The notes under the pieces are model-generated. The model saw only the letters and a list, made by a program, of their open reading frames with translations. It made no database searches and had not been told where the DNA came from. Positions 36,777 to 47,190 of a stretch of 64,000 bases of DNA are shown one piece after another; the first letter of the stretch is position 1; each line of letters begins with the position of its first letter. The position numbers and the translations under genes were made by a program. Source of the stretch: Citrobacter sp. wls619 (GTDB taxonomy: Bacteria > Pseudomonadota > Gammaproteobacteria > Enterobacterales > Enterobacteriaceae). The DNA is taken from contig NZ_SZXJ01000038.1 of NCBI RefSeq assembly GCF_005281345.1, positions 1 through 64,000 on the forward strand, given 5' to 3'.

Positions 36777-37472
36777 TTAATCGCGTTTTTCCAGCAGGGT
36801 GCGGTAAATAAGACCGCCGACGATCCCGCCGATAATCGGCATAACCCAGAACAACCAAAGCTGTTGCAATGCCCAACCACCCTGGAAGATAGCAACCGCA
36901 GTACTACGCGCCGGGTTTACGGATGTATTGGTGACCGGGATACTGATCAGGTGAATCAACGTTAATGCAAGACCGATGGCAATTGGCGCAAAACCTGCCG
37001 GGGCATGTTTATCGGTCGCACCGTGGATCACTAATAAGAAACCTGCGGTCAGAACGATTTCAATTACGATGGCAGAAAGCATGGAATATCCGCCAGGTGA
37101 ATGCTCACCGTAACCGTTTGAGGCGAAGCCACTGGCTGTTGCATCAAAACCGGCTTTGCCGCTGGCAATAAGATAAAGTACCGCTGCTGCTACAATACCG
37201 CCCACAACCTGAGCAATAACATAACCAATAACGTCTTTCGCCGGGAAGCGACCGCCAGCCCATAAACCGAATGTCACTGCAGGGTTAAAATGGCCACCTG
37301 AAATATGACCCACAGCGAATGCCATGGTTAATACTGTCAGACCAAACGCCAGGGCGACACCGGCAAACCCAATACCTAACTCCGGGAAAGCCGCGGCCAG
37401 CACTGCACTACCACACCCGCCAAAAACAAGCCAAAACGTGCCGAAGAATTCGGCTGCTAATTTCCTGAACAT
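36777..37472 (-). CDS. aqpZ: Aquaporin Z
   Basis: 231-residue water channel, six membrane helices. Both NPA motifs are present: [11 protein letters not shown] and [10 protein letters not shown], the second half giving the ar/R arginine. Starts [20 protein letters not shown] at 37472 after GAGGTGG; an upstream in-frame start lacks homology. Single-gene transcript with its own terminator. Confidence 0.98.
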   Translation of the reverse strand: MFRKLAAEFFGTFWLVFGGCGSAVLAAAFPELGIGFAGVALAFGLTVLTMAFAVGHISGGHFNPAVTFGLWAGGRFPAKDVIGYVIAQVVGGIVAAAVLYLIASGKAGFDATASGFASNGYGEHSPGGYSMLSAIVIEIVLTAGFLLVIHGATDKHAPAGFAPIAIGLALTLIHLISIPVTNTSVNPARSTAVAIFQGGWALQQLWLFWVMPIIGGIVGGLIYRTLLEKRD

Positions 37473-37836
37473 AACCACCTCAATTAAAAGTTCCGGGTTA
37501 GTTTTTCTATCCCGGTATTTCATCGCTAAAAGGGACGATGATTAAAGCGCGCTTATTCTAGAAAAAAATCTCATCCCTTCGCCACTTAAATTAATAAAAA
37601 AATTTGATTTAAGGCAATGTGATGCGAATCCTTTTTGGAGTTCAGGTGAATAAAGCATAGTTCAGTTATCAGAAATCTGATGATTGACGTCTGAAATTAT
37701 ATTCATAAGTAATTTTTAAAGAGAATATTCTTAACTCTTTCGATTTATCTGCGGATGATATTGGGTGTTCTGAGCGCCCGCTTACCGTTATACTCCTGAT
37801 AACTTGAAGGAAAAAGTGAGCATTTCCGGAGGCTAT
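37473..37836. other. aqpZ-ybjD intergenic region
   Basis: 364 AT-rich bases between the divergent genes, which must contain both promoters. I see no ORF with a convincing start and no REP, hairpin RNA or known operator. Confidence 0.4.
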
Positions 37837-39495
37837 ATGATTCTCGAACGCGTTGAGATTGTTGGGTTTCGTGGTATTAATCGGCTGTCGTTGATGTTGG
37901 AGCAAAACAACGTGCTGATTGGGGAAAACGCGTGGGGTAAGTCCAGCCTGCTGGATGCGTTAACCCTGCTGTTGTCGCCGGAGTCGGATTTGTACCACTT
38001 TAACCGCGAAGATTTCTGGTTCCCACCGGGTGACATCCAGGGCCGGGAACATCATCTGCATATTGTCCTGACATTTCGTGAATCTCAACCGGGTCGCCAT
38101 CGTGTGCGCCGATATCGCCCGTTAGAAGCGTGCTGGTCGCCGTGCCATGATAACTATCACCGTATTTTTTATCGGCTGGAAGGCGAGTGCGCTGATGACG
38201 GCAGCGTCCTGACATTACGCAGTTTTCTTGATGGCGAAGGCCACCCGTTGCCCATCGACAATATTAACGATCAGGCGCGTCATCTGGTGCGTTTGATGCC
38301 AGTATTACGTTTACGTGATGCGCGTTTTATGCGGCGGATCCGGAATGGAACGGTGCCGGATTCCGCGGATGTTGAAGTGACTGCGCGTCAACTGGATTTT
38401 ATGGCACGTGAGTTGGCCACCCGACCGCAGAATCTGACGGATGGGCAGATTCGCCAGGGGCTGTCGGCGATGGTTCAACTGCTGGAGCACTACTTTTCGG
38501 AACAAGGTTCTGGTCAGTCCCGCTATCGTTTGATGCGCCGACGCTCCAACAACGAGCAGCGCAGCTGGCGTTACCTGGATATTATCAACCGTATGATTGA
38601 TAAACCTGGAGGGCGTACGCACCGTGTGATTCTGCTGGGGCTGTTTTCCACGCTGTTACAGGCCAAAGGGTCGCTAAGACTGGATAAAGACGCTCGTCCG
38701 TTGCTACTGGTAGAAGATCCTGAAACGCGCTTACACCCCATTATGTTGTCTGTAGCCTGGCAACTGTTGAATCTGCTTCCCCTCCAGCGAGTGACGACGA
38801 CCAACTCTGGTGAATTGTTGTCGCTTACGCCCGTGGAACATGTTGTCCGTCTGGTACGAGAATCTTCTCGCGTCGCCGCCTGGCGACTGGGACCGGGAGG
38901 ACTCAATGCGGAAGATGGGCGGCGCATTGCCTTCCACATCCGTTTTAATCGGGCGTCTTCACTGTTTGCCCGTTGCTGGCTGTTGGTGGAGGGAGAAACA
39001 GAAACATGGGTCATTAACGAGCTGGCTCGTCAGTGTGGGCATCACTTTGATGCTGAAGGGATTAAAGTCATTGAATTTGCCCAGTCAGGGCTTAAACCCC
39101 TGGTGAAGTTTGCCCGCCGGATGGGAATTGAGTGGCATGTGCTGGTCGATGGCGATGAGGCGGGGAAAAAGTATGCGGCTACGGTACGCAGCCTGCTGAA
39201 CGATGATAAAGAGGAAGAGCGCGAGCATTTGACCATGTTACCTGCGCTGGATATGGAACACTTTATGTACCGCCAGGGGTTCTCGGACGTCTTTCATCGG
39301 GTGGCGCAAATACCGGAAAATGTGCCGATGAATATGCGGAAAATTATCGCGAAGGCGATCCATCGCTCGTCAAAACCGGATCTGGCGATTGAAGTGGCGA
39401 TGGAAGCGGGGCGACGCGGTGTTGAAGCGGTGCCAACGTTGCTGCGGAAAATGTTTTCCCGCGTGCTGTGGTTAGCACGCGGGCGAGCGGATTAG
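37837..39495 (+). CDS. ybjD: OLD-family nuclease YbjD
   Basis: 552 residues. N-terminal ABC/SMC-type ATPase with P-loop IGENAWGKSSLLDAL (GENAWGKS, around residue 31) and the signature-type region LLVEDPETRLHPIML; C-terminal TOPRIM nuclease with glutamate in LLVEGETETWVINELA and aspartates in VLVDGDEAGKKY. OLD-type proteins are ATP-dependent nucleases; some members act in phage defence, but the role of YbjD is unknown. The ATG at 37837 follows GGAGG and gives the E. coli-like MILERVEIVGF. Stop overlaps convergent ybjX by four bases. Confidence 0.93.
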   Translation: MILERVEIVGFRGINRLSLMLEQNNVLIGENAWGKSSLLDALTLLLSPESDLYHFNREDFWFPPGDIQGREHHLHIVLTFRESQPGRHRVRRYRPLEACWSPCHDNYHRIFYRLEGECADDGSVLTLRSFLDGEGHPLPIDNINDQARHLVRLMPVLRLRDARFMRRIRNGTVPDSADVEVTARQLDFMARELATRPQNLTDGQIRQGLSAMVQLLEHYFSEQGSGQSRYRLMRRRSNNEQRSWRYLDIINRMIDKPGGRTHRVILLGLFSTLLQAKGSLRLDKDARPLLLVEDPETRLHPIMLSVAWQLLNLLPLQRVTTTNSGELLSLTPVEHVVRLVRESSRVAAWRLGPGGLNAEDGRRIAFHIRFNRASSLFARCWLLVEGETETWVINELARQCGHHFDAEGIKVIEFAQSGLKPLVKFARRMGIEWHVLVDGDEAGKKYAATVRSLLNDDKEEEREHLTMLPALDMEHFMYRQGFSDVFHRVAQIPENVPMNMRKIIAKAIHRSSKPDLAIEVAMEAGRRGVEAVPTLLRKMFSRVLWLARGRAD

Positions 39496-40442
39496 CGGCG
39501 GAACATGACTGATAACTGCGAGTGGATACTGTCGAGTAACTGATAGCGGCGGCGATATTCCGCGCGCTTCTTACTGGCAATATCTGCTTCGCTTTTACGC
39601 GCCAGCGTACGCGGAATATGATAGTAGCCATTGCTGTCACATTCGCCGCCCACTGACTCCCAAAATGAATTGTAGTCAGAATGAATCACCTTGTTTTTAT
39701 CATGGTAACGCTGGCTGCGAAAAATATGCTGGTCATTGCTGACGGCCAGTACTTGTTCAATATTCAATTGTTCTGCAAAACGACAAATAGCTTCCATTAC
39801 AATACGTTTAGGAAACAAACCATGGCATGATTTTGTCGCTTTTTGAATTTCTTCGTGCGGCATTAATCGGTTACCCCCCTGCAAGCCGCCAATAAAAAGT
39901 GCGCTGTGGCCTTCATAGTTACACAGGGTGAAGGTCATTTCTGCTAATGTCTCGCCCTCACTATTACGGACAAGAATGGTACTCTCACCTTCTTTATCCA
40001 GGGCAATAAATGAGGACATTATAATGGTGTATATTGCGCTGTCTTTGCCTTCAATTTGTGCCAGTTGTAACCCATCTGCACTTAAATAATTATTAAATTC
40101 TGTCGATGAAAAAGCGTTGCGGATAACATTGTAATGAAAACGCACCGCATCGAGTTTTGCTTTACGGTCAAGGTTGACTGCGAGATACGCGCGATGCTGG
40201 CGAACCGGTATACGGGGTTGGATCGCGAGAATTTCCTCGAGATCCGGCCATTGCGCCAGCTCAGCCATCCATTCACGTGTTAATCGTGGCATCAGCAATG
40301 AACGCCATACAAACTTACGGCGAAAGCTGCGTTGATGCCAAAATTTACCTGGTCGCCATTGTCCGGTTGTCAGACGACAAAAAAGACTAAAACTTGTGGC
40401 GGGTCTGGAAGAATGAAAAGTGCTTTCTGTTAGCTGGCTCAT
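39492..40442 (-). CDS. ybjX: VirK/YbjX family protein
   Basis: 316 residues, DUF535 family (YbjX / VirK / SomA). Conserved segments include GEGESTILVRNSEGE-like strands, ALFIGGLQGGNRLMPHEEIQ and FPKRIVMEAICRF. No signal peptide or membrane segment. In Salmonella relatives are PhoP-controlled and affect resistance to antimicrobial peptides and lipid A-related phenotypes; E. coli YbjX is uncharacterised. It is divergent from macA. Confidence 0.92.
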   Translation of the reverse strand: MSQLTESTFHSSRPATSFSLFCRLTTGQWRPGKFWHQRSFRRKFVWRSLLMPRLTREWMAELAQWPDLEEILAIQPRIPVRQHRAYLAVNLDRKAKLDAVRFHYNVIRNAFSSTEFNNYLSADGLQLAQIEGKDSAIYTIIMSSFIALDKEGESTILVRNSEGETLAEMTFTLCNYEGHSALFIGGLQGGNRLMPHEEIQKATKSCHGLFPKRIVMEAICRFAEQLNIEQVLAVSNDQHIFRSQRYHDKNKVIHSDYNSFWESVGGECDSNGYYHIPRTLARKSEADIASKKRAEYRRRYQLLDSIHSQLSVMFRR

Positions 40443-40603
40443 AATAACAATCCAATAGATACTCTGATACTAATTTCAGCACAGTGGACCTTAACGGTTC
40501 ATCAATAACTCTGTTATTCTTTGCACTTTTCAACGTCTGTTAATTTATCGTTGATGGTTATCACTCCACTCTGGTGGGCGTATTGGGGGACACTGGGACA
40601 TTT

Positions 40604-41719
40604 ATGAAGCTCAAGGGAAAAATTAAAAAACGGTATTTTCTCCTCGCCATCATCATTATTGTGGCGATGATTTCACTTTGGCGAACGCTTAATGCGCCAC
40701 TACCACAGTATCAAACGTTAATTGTACGTCCAGGCGATCTCCAGCAAAGTGTGCTGGCCACCGGGAAACTGGATGCATTACGCAAAGTTGATGTTGGTGC
40801 CCAAGTGAGTGGGCAGTTAAAAACGCTGTCAGTAGCCATTGGCGATAAAGTTAAAAAGGATCAGTTGCTCGGCGTTATCGATCCCGAGCAGGCGCAAAAC
40901 CAAATCAAAGAAGTAGAAGCGACGCTCATGGAGCTGCGGGCTCAGCGTTTACAAGCTGAAGCAGAGTGGAAACTGGCACGGGTAACGCTTTCTCGTCAGC
41001 AACAACTGGCGAAAACGCAGGCGGTTTCGCAGCAGGATCTCGACACGGCAGCGACCGAAATGGCGGTCAAGCAGGCGCAGATTGGCACTATTGATGCACA
41101 AATTAAGCGTAATCAGGCTTCCCTTGATACGGCAAAAACGAACCTCGATTACACGCGAATCGTCGCACCAATGGCGGGTGAAGTGACGCAAATCACCACC
41201 CTCCAGGGGCAAACCGTGATTGCCGCCCAGCAGGCGCCCAACATTTTGACGTTGGCAGATATGAGCACCATGCTGGTAAAAGCGCAGGTCTCCGAGGCAG
41301 ACGTTATTCACCTGCAGCCGGGCCAAAAAGCCTGGTTCACTGTGCTGGGCGATCCGCAGACACGGTATGAAGGTGTGCTCAAAGATGTCCTGCCGACGCC
41401 TGAGAAGGTGAATGACGCCATTTTCTACTATGCGCGCTTCGAAGTGCCTAACCCGAAAGGGATCCTGCGCCTTGATATGACCGCACAGGTGCACATCCAG
41501 CTCACCGACGTTAAAAATGTGCTGACGATCCCGCTGTCGGCGTTGGGCGATCCTATTGGCAACAACCGCTATAACGTCAGGCTGCTGCGCAATGGTGAAA
41601 CTCGCGAGCGCGAAGTGGTCATCGGTGCCCGTAATGATACCGACGTAGAAATTGTGAAAGGGTTGGAAGAGGGTGATGAAGTGATCACCGGTGAGGGTAA
41701 AGCGGGAGTGGCACAATGA
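40604..41719 (+). CDS. macA: Macrolide efflux adaptor MacA
   Basis: 371 residues. Periplasmic membrane-fusion protein that links MacB to TolC. N-terminal membrane anchor [16 protein letters not shown] (about residues 11-26), lipoyl half-motifs at [20 protein letters not shown] and [15 protein letters not shown], a long coiled-coil hairpin between ([20 protein letters not shown]...) and a beta-barrel domain. Start at 40604 gives the expected length. An imperfect PhoP-like repeat (TGTTAA-n5-CGTTGA) occurs at about 40537-40553 in the shared upstream region with ybjX. Its ATGA stop overlaps macB. Confidence 0.97.
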   Translation: MKLKGKIKKRYFLLAIIIIVAMISLWRTLNAPLPQYQTLIVRPGDLQQSVLATGKLDALRKVDVGAQVSGQLKTLSVAIGDKVKKDQLLGVIDPEQAQNQIKEVEATLMELRAQRLQAEAEWKLARVTLSRQQQLAKTQAVSQQDLDTAATEMAVKQAQIGTIDAQIKRNQASLDTAKTNLDYTRIVAPMAGEVTQITTLQGQTVIAAQQAPNILTLADMSTMLVKAQVSEADVIHLQPGQKAWFTVLGDPQTRYEGVLKDVLPTPEKVNDAIFYYARFEVPNPKGILRLDMTAQVHIQLTDVKNVLTIPLSALGDPIGNNRYNVRLLRNGETREREVVIGARNDTDVEIVKGLEEGDEVITGEGKAGVAQ

Positions 41720-43662
41720 CGGCATTGCTTGAATTGAGCAATATCCGCCGCAGTTACCCGTCAGGCGAGGGACAGGTCGAGGTATTAAAGGACGTTTCCT
41801 TGCGCATTCAGGCCGGCGAAATGGTGGCGATTGTCGGGGCGTCTGGCTCAGGTAAATCGACGCTGATGAACATTCTGGGATGCCTGGACAAGCCGACCAG
41901 TGGAACCTATCGGGTTGCGGGGCGGGATGTTTCCACCCTGGATAGCGATGCGTTAGCGCAACTGCGACGTGAGCATTTCGGCTTTATCTTCCAGCGTTAT
42001 CATTTGCTGTCACATTTAACGGCGGCGCAAAACGTTGAAGTCCCGGCGGTGTATGCCGGGACTGAACGCAAGCAGCGTCTGGCTCGTGCTCAGGAATTAC
42101 TTCAGCGTCTGGGATTGGGTGACCGCGTTGATTATCAGCCTTCCCAGCTTTCCGGTGGTCAGCAGCAACGTGTCAGTATTGCCCGTGCGTTGATGAACGG
42201 TGGTCAGGTCATTCTGGCCGATGAACCCACTGGCGCGTTGGACAGCCACTCCGGCGAAGAGGTGATGGCTATTCTGCATCAGCTACGCGATCGCGGGCAT
42301 ACGGTCATCATCGTCACGCACGACAGCCAGGTTGCCGCCCAGGCAGAACGCGTCATTGAAATTCGTGATGGCGAGATTGTGCGTAATCCGCCACCACAAA
42401 AGCCCGCTGCCGGACGTGATATTGCTGAACCAACGGTGACGACGGCTTCTGGCTGGAGCCAGTTTGTCAGCGGTTTTCGTGAAGCATTGACCATGGCCTG
42501 GCTGGCCATGGCCGCCAACAAGATGCGTACACTGCTCACAATGCTGGGTATTATCATCGGCATCGCGTCGGTGGTGTCGATTGTGGTGGTGGGCGATGCG
42601 GCAAAACAGCTGGTGCTGGCAGACATTCGTGCTATCGGTACGAATACTATTGACATCTATCCAGGCAAAGATTTCGGCGACGACGATCCGCAATATCAGC
42701 AGGCGTTGAAGTATGACGATTTAGTCGCGATTCAGAAGCAACCCTGGGTCAGTTCCGTTACGCCTGCGGTATCGAAGAACTTGCGCCTGCGCTATGGCAA
42801 TATTGATGTCGCCGCCAGCGCAAACGGCGTTAGCGGTGATTACTTCAACGTCTATGGCATGACGTTCAGTGAGGGTGCCACCTTTAATGCAGAGCAGCTG
42901 GCGGGGCGGGCGCAGGTGGTGGTGCTCGACAGCAATACCCGACGTCAGTTGTTCCCCAGCAAAGCGAAAGTGGTGGGTGAGGTTATTCTGGTGGGAAATA
43001 TGCCAGCCACCGTTATTGGCGTCGCGGAAGAAAAACAATCGATGTTTGGCAGCAGCAAGATCCTGCGCGTCTGGCTGCCATACAGCACCATGTCAGGGCG
43101 GATCATGGGGCAATCGTGGTTAAACTCTATTACCGTGCGGGTAAAAGAGGGGTTTGATAGCGCCCAGGCCGAGCAGCAACTCACCCGTCTGTTATCGCTG
43201 CGTCATGGCAAAAAAGATTTCTTCACCTGGAACATGGATGGCATCTTGAAAACCGCCGAAAAAACCACACGTACATTACAGCTCTTTCTGACGCTGGTGG
43301 CGGTGATTTCACTGGTGGTGGGCGGGATCGGCGTGATGAACATTATGCTGGTATCGGTGACAGAGCGTACGCGTGAAATCGGTATTCGGATGGCCGTGGG
43401 GGCGCGGGCCAGCGATGTGTTACAGCAATTCTTAATTGAGGCTGTGCTGGTGTGTCTGGTGGGAGGCGCGCTCGGCATCAGTTTGTCGATGTTAATTGCC
43501 TTTACGCTACAGCTGTTCCTGCCCGGGTGGGAAATTGGTTTCTCTCCTGTCGCGCTGTTAACGGCTTTCCTGTGTTCAACCGCCACCGGAATTTTGTTTG
43601 GCTGGCTTCCGGCCCGTAATGCAGCGCGTCTGGATCCCGTTGATGCCCTGGCACGAGAATAA
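41716..43662 (+). CDS. macB: Macrolide ABC exporter MacB
   Basis: 648 residues. N-terminal ATPase domain with Walker [10 protein letters not shown] (41-49), signature LSGGQQQR and Walker [14 protein letters not shown], then four membrane helices (one near 270-295, three near 525-640) and a large periplasmic domain between, the MacB/mechanotransduction architecture. With MacA and TolC it exports macrolides, enterotoxin and possibly haem precursors from the periplasm. Translation is coupled to macA. Confidence 0.98.
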   Translation: MTALLELSNIRRSYPSGEGQVEVLKDVSLRIQAGEMVAIVGASGSGKSTLMNILGCLDKPTSGTYRVAGRDVSTLDSDALAQLRREHFGFIFQRYHLLSHLTAAQNVEVPAVYAGTERKQRLARAQELLQRLGLGDRVDYQPSQLSGGQQQRVSIARALMNGGQVILADEPTGALDSHSGEEVMAILHQLRDRGHTVIIVTHDSQVAAQAERVIEIRDGEIVRNPPPQKPAAGRDIAEPTVTTASGWSQFVSGFREALTMAWLAMAANKMRTLLTMLGIIIGIASVVSIVVVGDAAKQLVLADIRAIGTNTIDIYPGKDFGDDDPQYQQALKYDDLVAIQKQPWVSSVTPAVSKNLRLRYGNIDVAASANGVSGDYFNVYGMTFSEGATFNAEQLAGRAQVVVLDSNTRRQLFPSKAKVVGEVILVGNMPATVIGVAEEKQSMFGSSKILRVWLPYSTMSGRIMGQSWLNSITVRVKEGFDSAQAEQQLTRLLSLRHGKKDFFTWNMDGILKTAEKTTRTLQLFLTLVAVISLVVGGIGVMNIMLVSVTERTREIGIRMAVGARASDVLQQFLIEAVLVCLVGGALGISLSMLIAFTLQLFLPGWEIGFSPVALLTAFLCSTATGILFGWLPARNAARLDPVDALARE

Positions 43663-43685
43663 CGTGTTGTATTGCATACGAAATA

Positions 43686-43714
43686 AAAATGCCAGCCTCA
43701 GGGGCTGGCATTTT
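43686..43714. terminator. Shared terminator of macB and cspD
   Basis: AAAATGCCAGCC-TCAGG-GGCTGGCATTTT: a T-tract is available on both strands, so it can end both convergent transcripts. Confidence 0.9.
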
Positions 43715-43746
43715 GTCTGCGGGATGTACACAATGAGACAGAAGAG

Positions 43747-43971
43747 CTATGCGACAGCTTCTGCTTCAATGACGGGCACGATAAGACTGGCATGATTGCC
43801 TTTTGGCCCCTGGTGGACATCAAACTGGACAGACTGTCCGGCTTTTAGCGTTCTGTAACCATCCATCTGAATGGTGGAGTAATGGGCGAAGATATCTTCA
43901 CCACCGCCTTCGGGGCAGATGAAACCAAACCCTTTGGCATTATTGAACCACTTAACAGTACCCGTTTCCAT
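43747..43971 (-). CDS. cspD: Cold-shock-like protein CspD
   Basis: 74 residues. Single cold-shock domain with RNP1 KGFGFICPEGG (from residue 13) and RNP2 EDIFAHYS. CspD binds single-stranded DNA and inhibits replication in stationary phase and persister cells; it is not cold-induced in E. coli. Start at 43971 gives METGTVKWFNNAKGFGFI; a longer in-frame extension upstream has no homology. In E. coli it is degraded by Lon. Confidence 0.97.
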   Translation of the reverse strand: METGTVKWFNNAKGFGFICPEGGGEDIFAHYSTIQMDGYRTLKAGQSVQFDVHQGPKGNHASLIVPVIEAEAVA

Positions 43972-44293
43972 ACTTCGACATCCTTCGTAAATCTTATATA
44001 AGTAAGATGGAATGAACCGGTGGCGGAGTGGGGGCTGTTCAAAACCTCGCCAACTCTCGAAACTACAATTTAGAGAAATCAGGCGAGGCGTCAAGCGCCA
44101 GGCAGGTGGAATAGGGTAAAAATGCATCAAAATTTGAAGCAGTTAACGCTATTGTCGGATATGTGACAGATGTCGCGGATGACACTGATAGATGATAGTT
44201 ATCTAATAATTGAGGTAGATTGATTGTGCGCATAGGCTCTTGTCAGCGGCAAGTTATTCTGCCGGTAACCGTAACTGAAGATGACGACTGACA
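43972..44293. promoter_or_regulatory. cspD-clpS intergenic region
   Basis: 322 bases between divergent genes, holding the promoters of cspD and clpSA. No ORF or RNA recognised. A TAAAAATGCATCAAAATTTG stretch near 44120 is AT-rich, but I cannot assign an operator. Confidence 0.4.
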
Positions 44294-44614
44294 ATGGGTA
44301 AGACGAACGACTGGCTGGATTTCGAACAGCTGGCGGAAGACAAATTGCGCGACGCGCTAAAACCGCCATCTATGTATAAAGTGATATTAGTCAATGATGA
44401 TTACACTCCGATGGAGTTTGTTATTGACGTGTTACAAAAATTCTTTTCTTATGATGTAGAACGTGCAACGCAACTGATGCTTGCCGTTCACTATCAAGGT
44501 AAAGCCATCTGCGGCGTATTCACCGCCGAGGTTGCTGAAACCAAAGTGGCGATGGTGAACAAATATGCGAGGGAAAACGAGCATCCGTTGCTGTGTACGC
44601 TGGAAAAAGCCTGA
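44294..44614 (+). CDS. clpS: ClpA adaptor ClpS
   Basis: 106 residues. N-recognin that brings N-end-rule substrates (Leu, Phe, Tyr, Trp N-termini) to ClpAP. The binding-pocket segment [20 protein letters not shown] contains the conserved N-D-D/E acidic residues and M of the pocket; the flexible N-terminal arm [18 protein letters not shown] threads into ClpA. 30 bases separate it from the clpA start, and both are one operon. Confidence 0.98.
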   Translation: MGKTNDWLDFEQLAEDKLRDALKPPSMYKVILVNDDYTPMEFVIDVLQKFFSYDVERATQLMLAVHYQGKAICGVFTAEVAETKVAMVNKYARENEHPLLCTLEKA

Positions 44615-44644
44615 ATGCAGGCATAAATATTGGGGGAGGTGCCT

Positions 44645-46921
44645 ATGCTCAATCAAGAACTGGAACTCAGTTTAAACATGGCTTTCGCCAGAGCGCGCGA
44701 GCACCGACATGAGTTTATGACCGTCGAGCACTTGTTACTGGCGTTGCTCAGTAACCCATCGGCCCGCGAAGCGCTGGAAGCGTGTTCTGTGGATCTGGTG
44801 GCGCTGCGTCAGGAACTCGAAGCCTTCATTGAACAAACCACACCCGTATTGCCTGCCAGCGAAGAAGAGCGCGACACGCAGCCGACGCTGAGTTTTCAGC
44901 GTGTTTTGCAACGTGCTGTCTTTCATGTTCAGTCCTCCGGGCGCAATGAAGTGACTGGCGCTAATGTGCTGGTTGCTATCTTCAGCGAGCAGGAATCACA
45001 GGCGGCCTATCTGCTGCGTAAGCATGAAGTCAGTCGCCTGGACGTGGTGAATTTCATTTCTCATGGCACGCGTAAAGACGAACCGAGTCAGTCTTCTGAC
45101 TCCGGGAATCAGCCAAATAACGAAGAGCAAGCTGGCGGGGAGGACCGTATGGAGAACTTCACGACTAACCTTAACCAGCTGGCTCGCGTGGGCGGGATTG
45201 ATCCGCTTATTGGCCGCGAAAAAGAGCTGGAGCGCGCCATTCAGGTACTGTGTCGTCGGCGTAAAAATAACCCACTGCTGGTGGGTGAATCCGGCGTGGG
45301 GAAAACGGCGATTGCCGAAGGTCTCGCCTGGCGTATTGTCCAGGGGGATGTGCCGGAAGTGATGGCAGATTGTACGCTGTACTCTCTGGATATCGGTTCA
45401 TTGCTGGCGGGGACCAAATACCGCGGTGATTTTGAAAAACGCTTTAAGGCGCTGCTGAAACAACTGGAACAGGATACCAACAGCATTCTGTTTATCGATG
45501 AGATCCACACCATTATCGGTGCGGGTGCGGCATCGGGCGGCCAGGTGGATGCGGCTAACCTAATCAAGCCGCTGCTCTCCAGCGGGAAAATCCGTGTGAT
45601 AGGTTCAACCACTTATCAGGAGTTCAGCAATATCTTTGAGAAAGACCGTGCGTTAGCGCGTCGCTTCCAGAAAATCGATATCACTGAGCCGTCAGTGGAA
45701 GAGACCGTGCAGATCATCAACGGTCTGAAACCGAAGTACGAAGCGCACCATGATGTTCGCTACACCGCCAAAGCGGTACGTGCAGCGGTTGAACTGGCGG
45801 TGAAATACATTAACGATCGTCATCTGCCGGATAAAGCGATTGACGTGATTGATGAAGCGGGCGCGCGGGCGCGTCTGATGCCGGTCAGCAAGCGCAAGAA
45901 AACCGTCAACGTGGCAGATATCGAGTCCGTCGTGGCCCGCATTGCGCGGATCCCGGAGAAGAGCGTTTCACAGAGCGATCGTGATACGCTGAAAAATCTG
46001 GGCAACCGTCTGAAAATGCTGGTGTTCGGGCAGGATAAAGCCATTGAAGCACTGACTGAAGCGATCAAAATGAGCCGTGCCGGTCTGGGTCATGAGCATA
46101 AACCTGTCGGTTCGTTCCTGTTCGCCGGACCGACTGGCGTCGGTAAGACCGAAGTCACGGTGCAGTTGTCTAAAGCGCTGGGCATCGAACTGCTGCGTTT
46201 TGATATGTCCGAATATATGGAACGTCATACTGTCAGCCGCTTGATTGGTGCGCCTCCTGGGTATGTCGGTTTCGACCAGGGCGGTTTACTGACCGATGCG
46301 GTGATTAAACATCCGCATGCTGTACTGCTGCTGGATGAAATTGAAAAAGCGCACCCGGATGTCTTTAACCTGCTGCTGCAGGTCATGGATAACGGTACGC
46401 TGACTGACAATAACGGGCGTAAAGCGGATTTCCGCAACGTGGTGCTGGTGATGACGACCAACGCCGGGGTACGTGAAACTGAGCGTAAATCGATTGGGCT
46501 TATTCACCAGGACAACAGTACTGATGCGATGGGCGAAATCAAAAAAGTGTTTACGCCGGAATTCCGTAACCGCCTCGACAACATTATCTGGTTCGATCAT
46601 CTCTCTACTGAGGTGATTCATCAGGTGGTGGATAAATTTATTGTTGAGCTGCAGGTTCAGCTGGATCAGAAAGGTGTCTCTCTGGAAGTGAGTCAGGAAG
46701 CACGTAACTGGCTGGCGGAAAAAGGCTACGACCGCGCAATGGGCGCACGTCCGATGACGCGAGTGGTTCAGGACAACCTGAAAAAACCATTGGCCAACGA
46801 ATTGCTGTTTGGTTCGCTGGTGGATGGCGGTCAGGTTACCGTCGCGCTGGATAAAGAAAAAAATGAGCTGACCTACGGTTTCCAGAGTGCGCAAAAGCAC
46901 AAGCCAGAAGCTGCACATTAA
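44645..46921 (+). CDS. clpA: ClpAP unfoldase ClpA
   Basis: 758 residues. Hsp100 AAA+ chaperone that unfolds substrates and feeds them to ClpP. N-domain at 1-145, then AAA+ module 1 with Walker A GESGVGKT (about 214) and module 2 with GPTGVGKT (about 495), the ClpP-docking IGL loop in KSIGLIHQD, and the C-terminal KEKNELTYGFQ tail. Start at 44645 (MLNQELELSLNMAF) is preferred over an upstream GTG-type start because it gives the E. coli length and follows GGGGGAGG. Confidence 0.98.
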   Translation: MLNQELELSLNMAFARAREHRHEFMTVEHLLLALLSNPSAREALEACSVDLVALRQELEAFIEQTTPVLPASEEERDTQPTLSFQRVLQRAVFHVQSSGRNEVTGANVLVAIFSEQESQAAYLLRKHEVSRLDVVNFISHGTRKDEPSQSSDSGNQPNNEEQAGGEDRMENFTTNLNQLARVGGIDPLIGREKELERAIQVLCRRRKNNPLLVGESGVGKTAIAEGLAWRIVQGDVPEVMADCTLYSLDIGSLLAGTKYRGDFEKRFKALLKQLEQDTNSILFIDEIHTIIGAGAASGGQVDAANLIKPLLSSGKIRVIGSTTYQEFSNIFEKDRALARRFQKIDITEPSVEETVQIINGLKPKYEAHHDVRYTAKAVRAAVELAVKYINDRHLPDKAIDVIDEAGARARLMPVSKRKKTVNVADIESVVARIARIPEKSVSQSDRDTLKNLGNRLKMLVFGQDKAIEALTEAIKMSRAGLGHEHKPVGSFLFAGPTGVGKTEVTVQLSKALGIELLRFDMSEYMERHTVSRLIGAPPGYVGFDQGGLLTDAVIKHPHAVLLLDEIEKAHPDVFNLLLQVMDNGTLTDNNGRKADFRNVVLVMTTNAGVRETERKSIGLIHQDNSTDAMGEIKKVFTPEFRNRLDNIIWFDHLSTEVIHQVVDKFIVELQVQLDQKGVSLEVSQEARNWLAEKGYDRAMGARPMTRVVQDNLKKPLANELLFGSLVDGGQVTVALDKEKNELTYGFQSAQKHKPEAAH

Positions 46922-46940
46922 TTTCTAATCACATAATAAG

Positions 46941-46965
46941 CCGGGCGTAATGCCCGGTTTTTTTT
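46941..46965 (+). terminator. clpA terminator
   Basis: CCGGGC-GTAAT-GCCCGG followed by eight T residues, 19 bases past the clpA stop. It is the last feature of the clpA block before gene order jumps. Confidence 0.93.
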
Positions 46966-47019
46966 CGCCTGAAAGTCGTGAATAGAATAGGGGGGACTCG
47001 CAGAGTTTAAACGGCAGGC

Positions 47020-47105
47020 AAAAAATAAGCCTGCGTAAGGGAGATTACGCAGGCTAAGGAGGTGGTTCCTGGTACAGCTAGCATTTATGGGTTATGTTTT
47101 TCAGC
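47020..47105 (-). ncRNA. cyaR: CyaR (RyeE) small RNA
   Basis: 86-base Hfq-binding sRNA on the minus strand, recognised by near identity to the E. coli RNA: 5' end GCTGAAAAACATAACCCAT, the conserved seed GGAACCACCTCC(TTAG), and a terminator hairpin AGCCTGCGTAA / TTACGCAGGCTT ending in TTTTTT. CyaR is made when cAMP-CRP is active and blocks translation of ompX, luxS, nadE and others. It lies 85 bases past the trhP stop, as in E. coli, and here also next to clpA. Confidence 0.95.
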
Positions 47106-47112
47106 GGAAGCG

Positions 47113-47155
47113 ATAATACCCTTAATGAACGAAACGGTATGTGATCGATTTCTAA
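47113..47155 (-). promoter_or_regulatory. CyaR promoter with CRP-type site
   Basis: A TATTAT -10 at 47113-47118 precedes the inferred start at 47105. TGTGATCGATTTCTAA at 47140-47155 has a perfect left CRP half-site, centre about 42 bases before the start, the class II position. This agrees with CRP control of cyaR in E. coli. Confidence 0.65.
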
Positions 47156-47190
47156 GAATCTTCCGAACGCTGAAAAATAACCGTAATTAA

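Noticed and set aside
43747-44130. 127-residue version of CspD
   Set aside because: The extra N-terminal 53 residues have no homology and cover the promoter region; the cold-shock domain starts at 43971.
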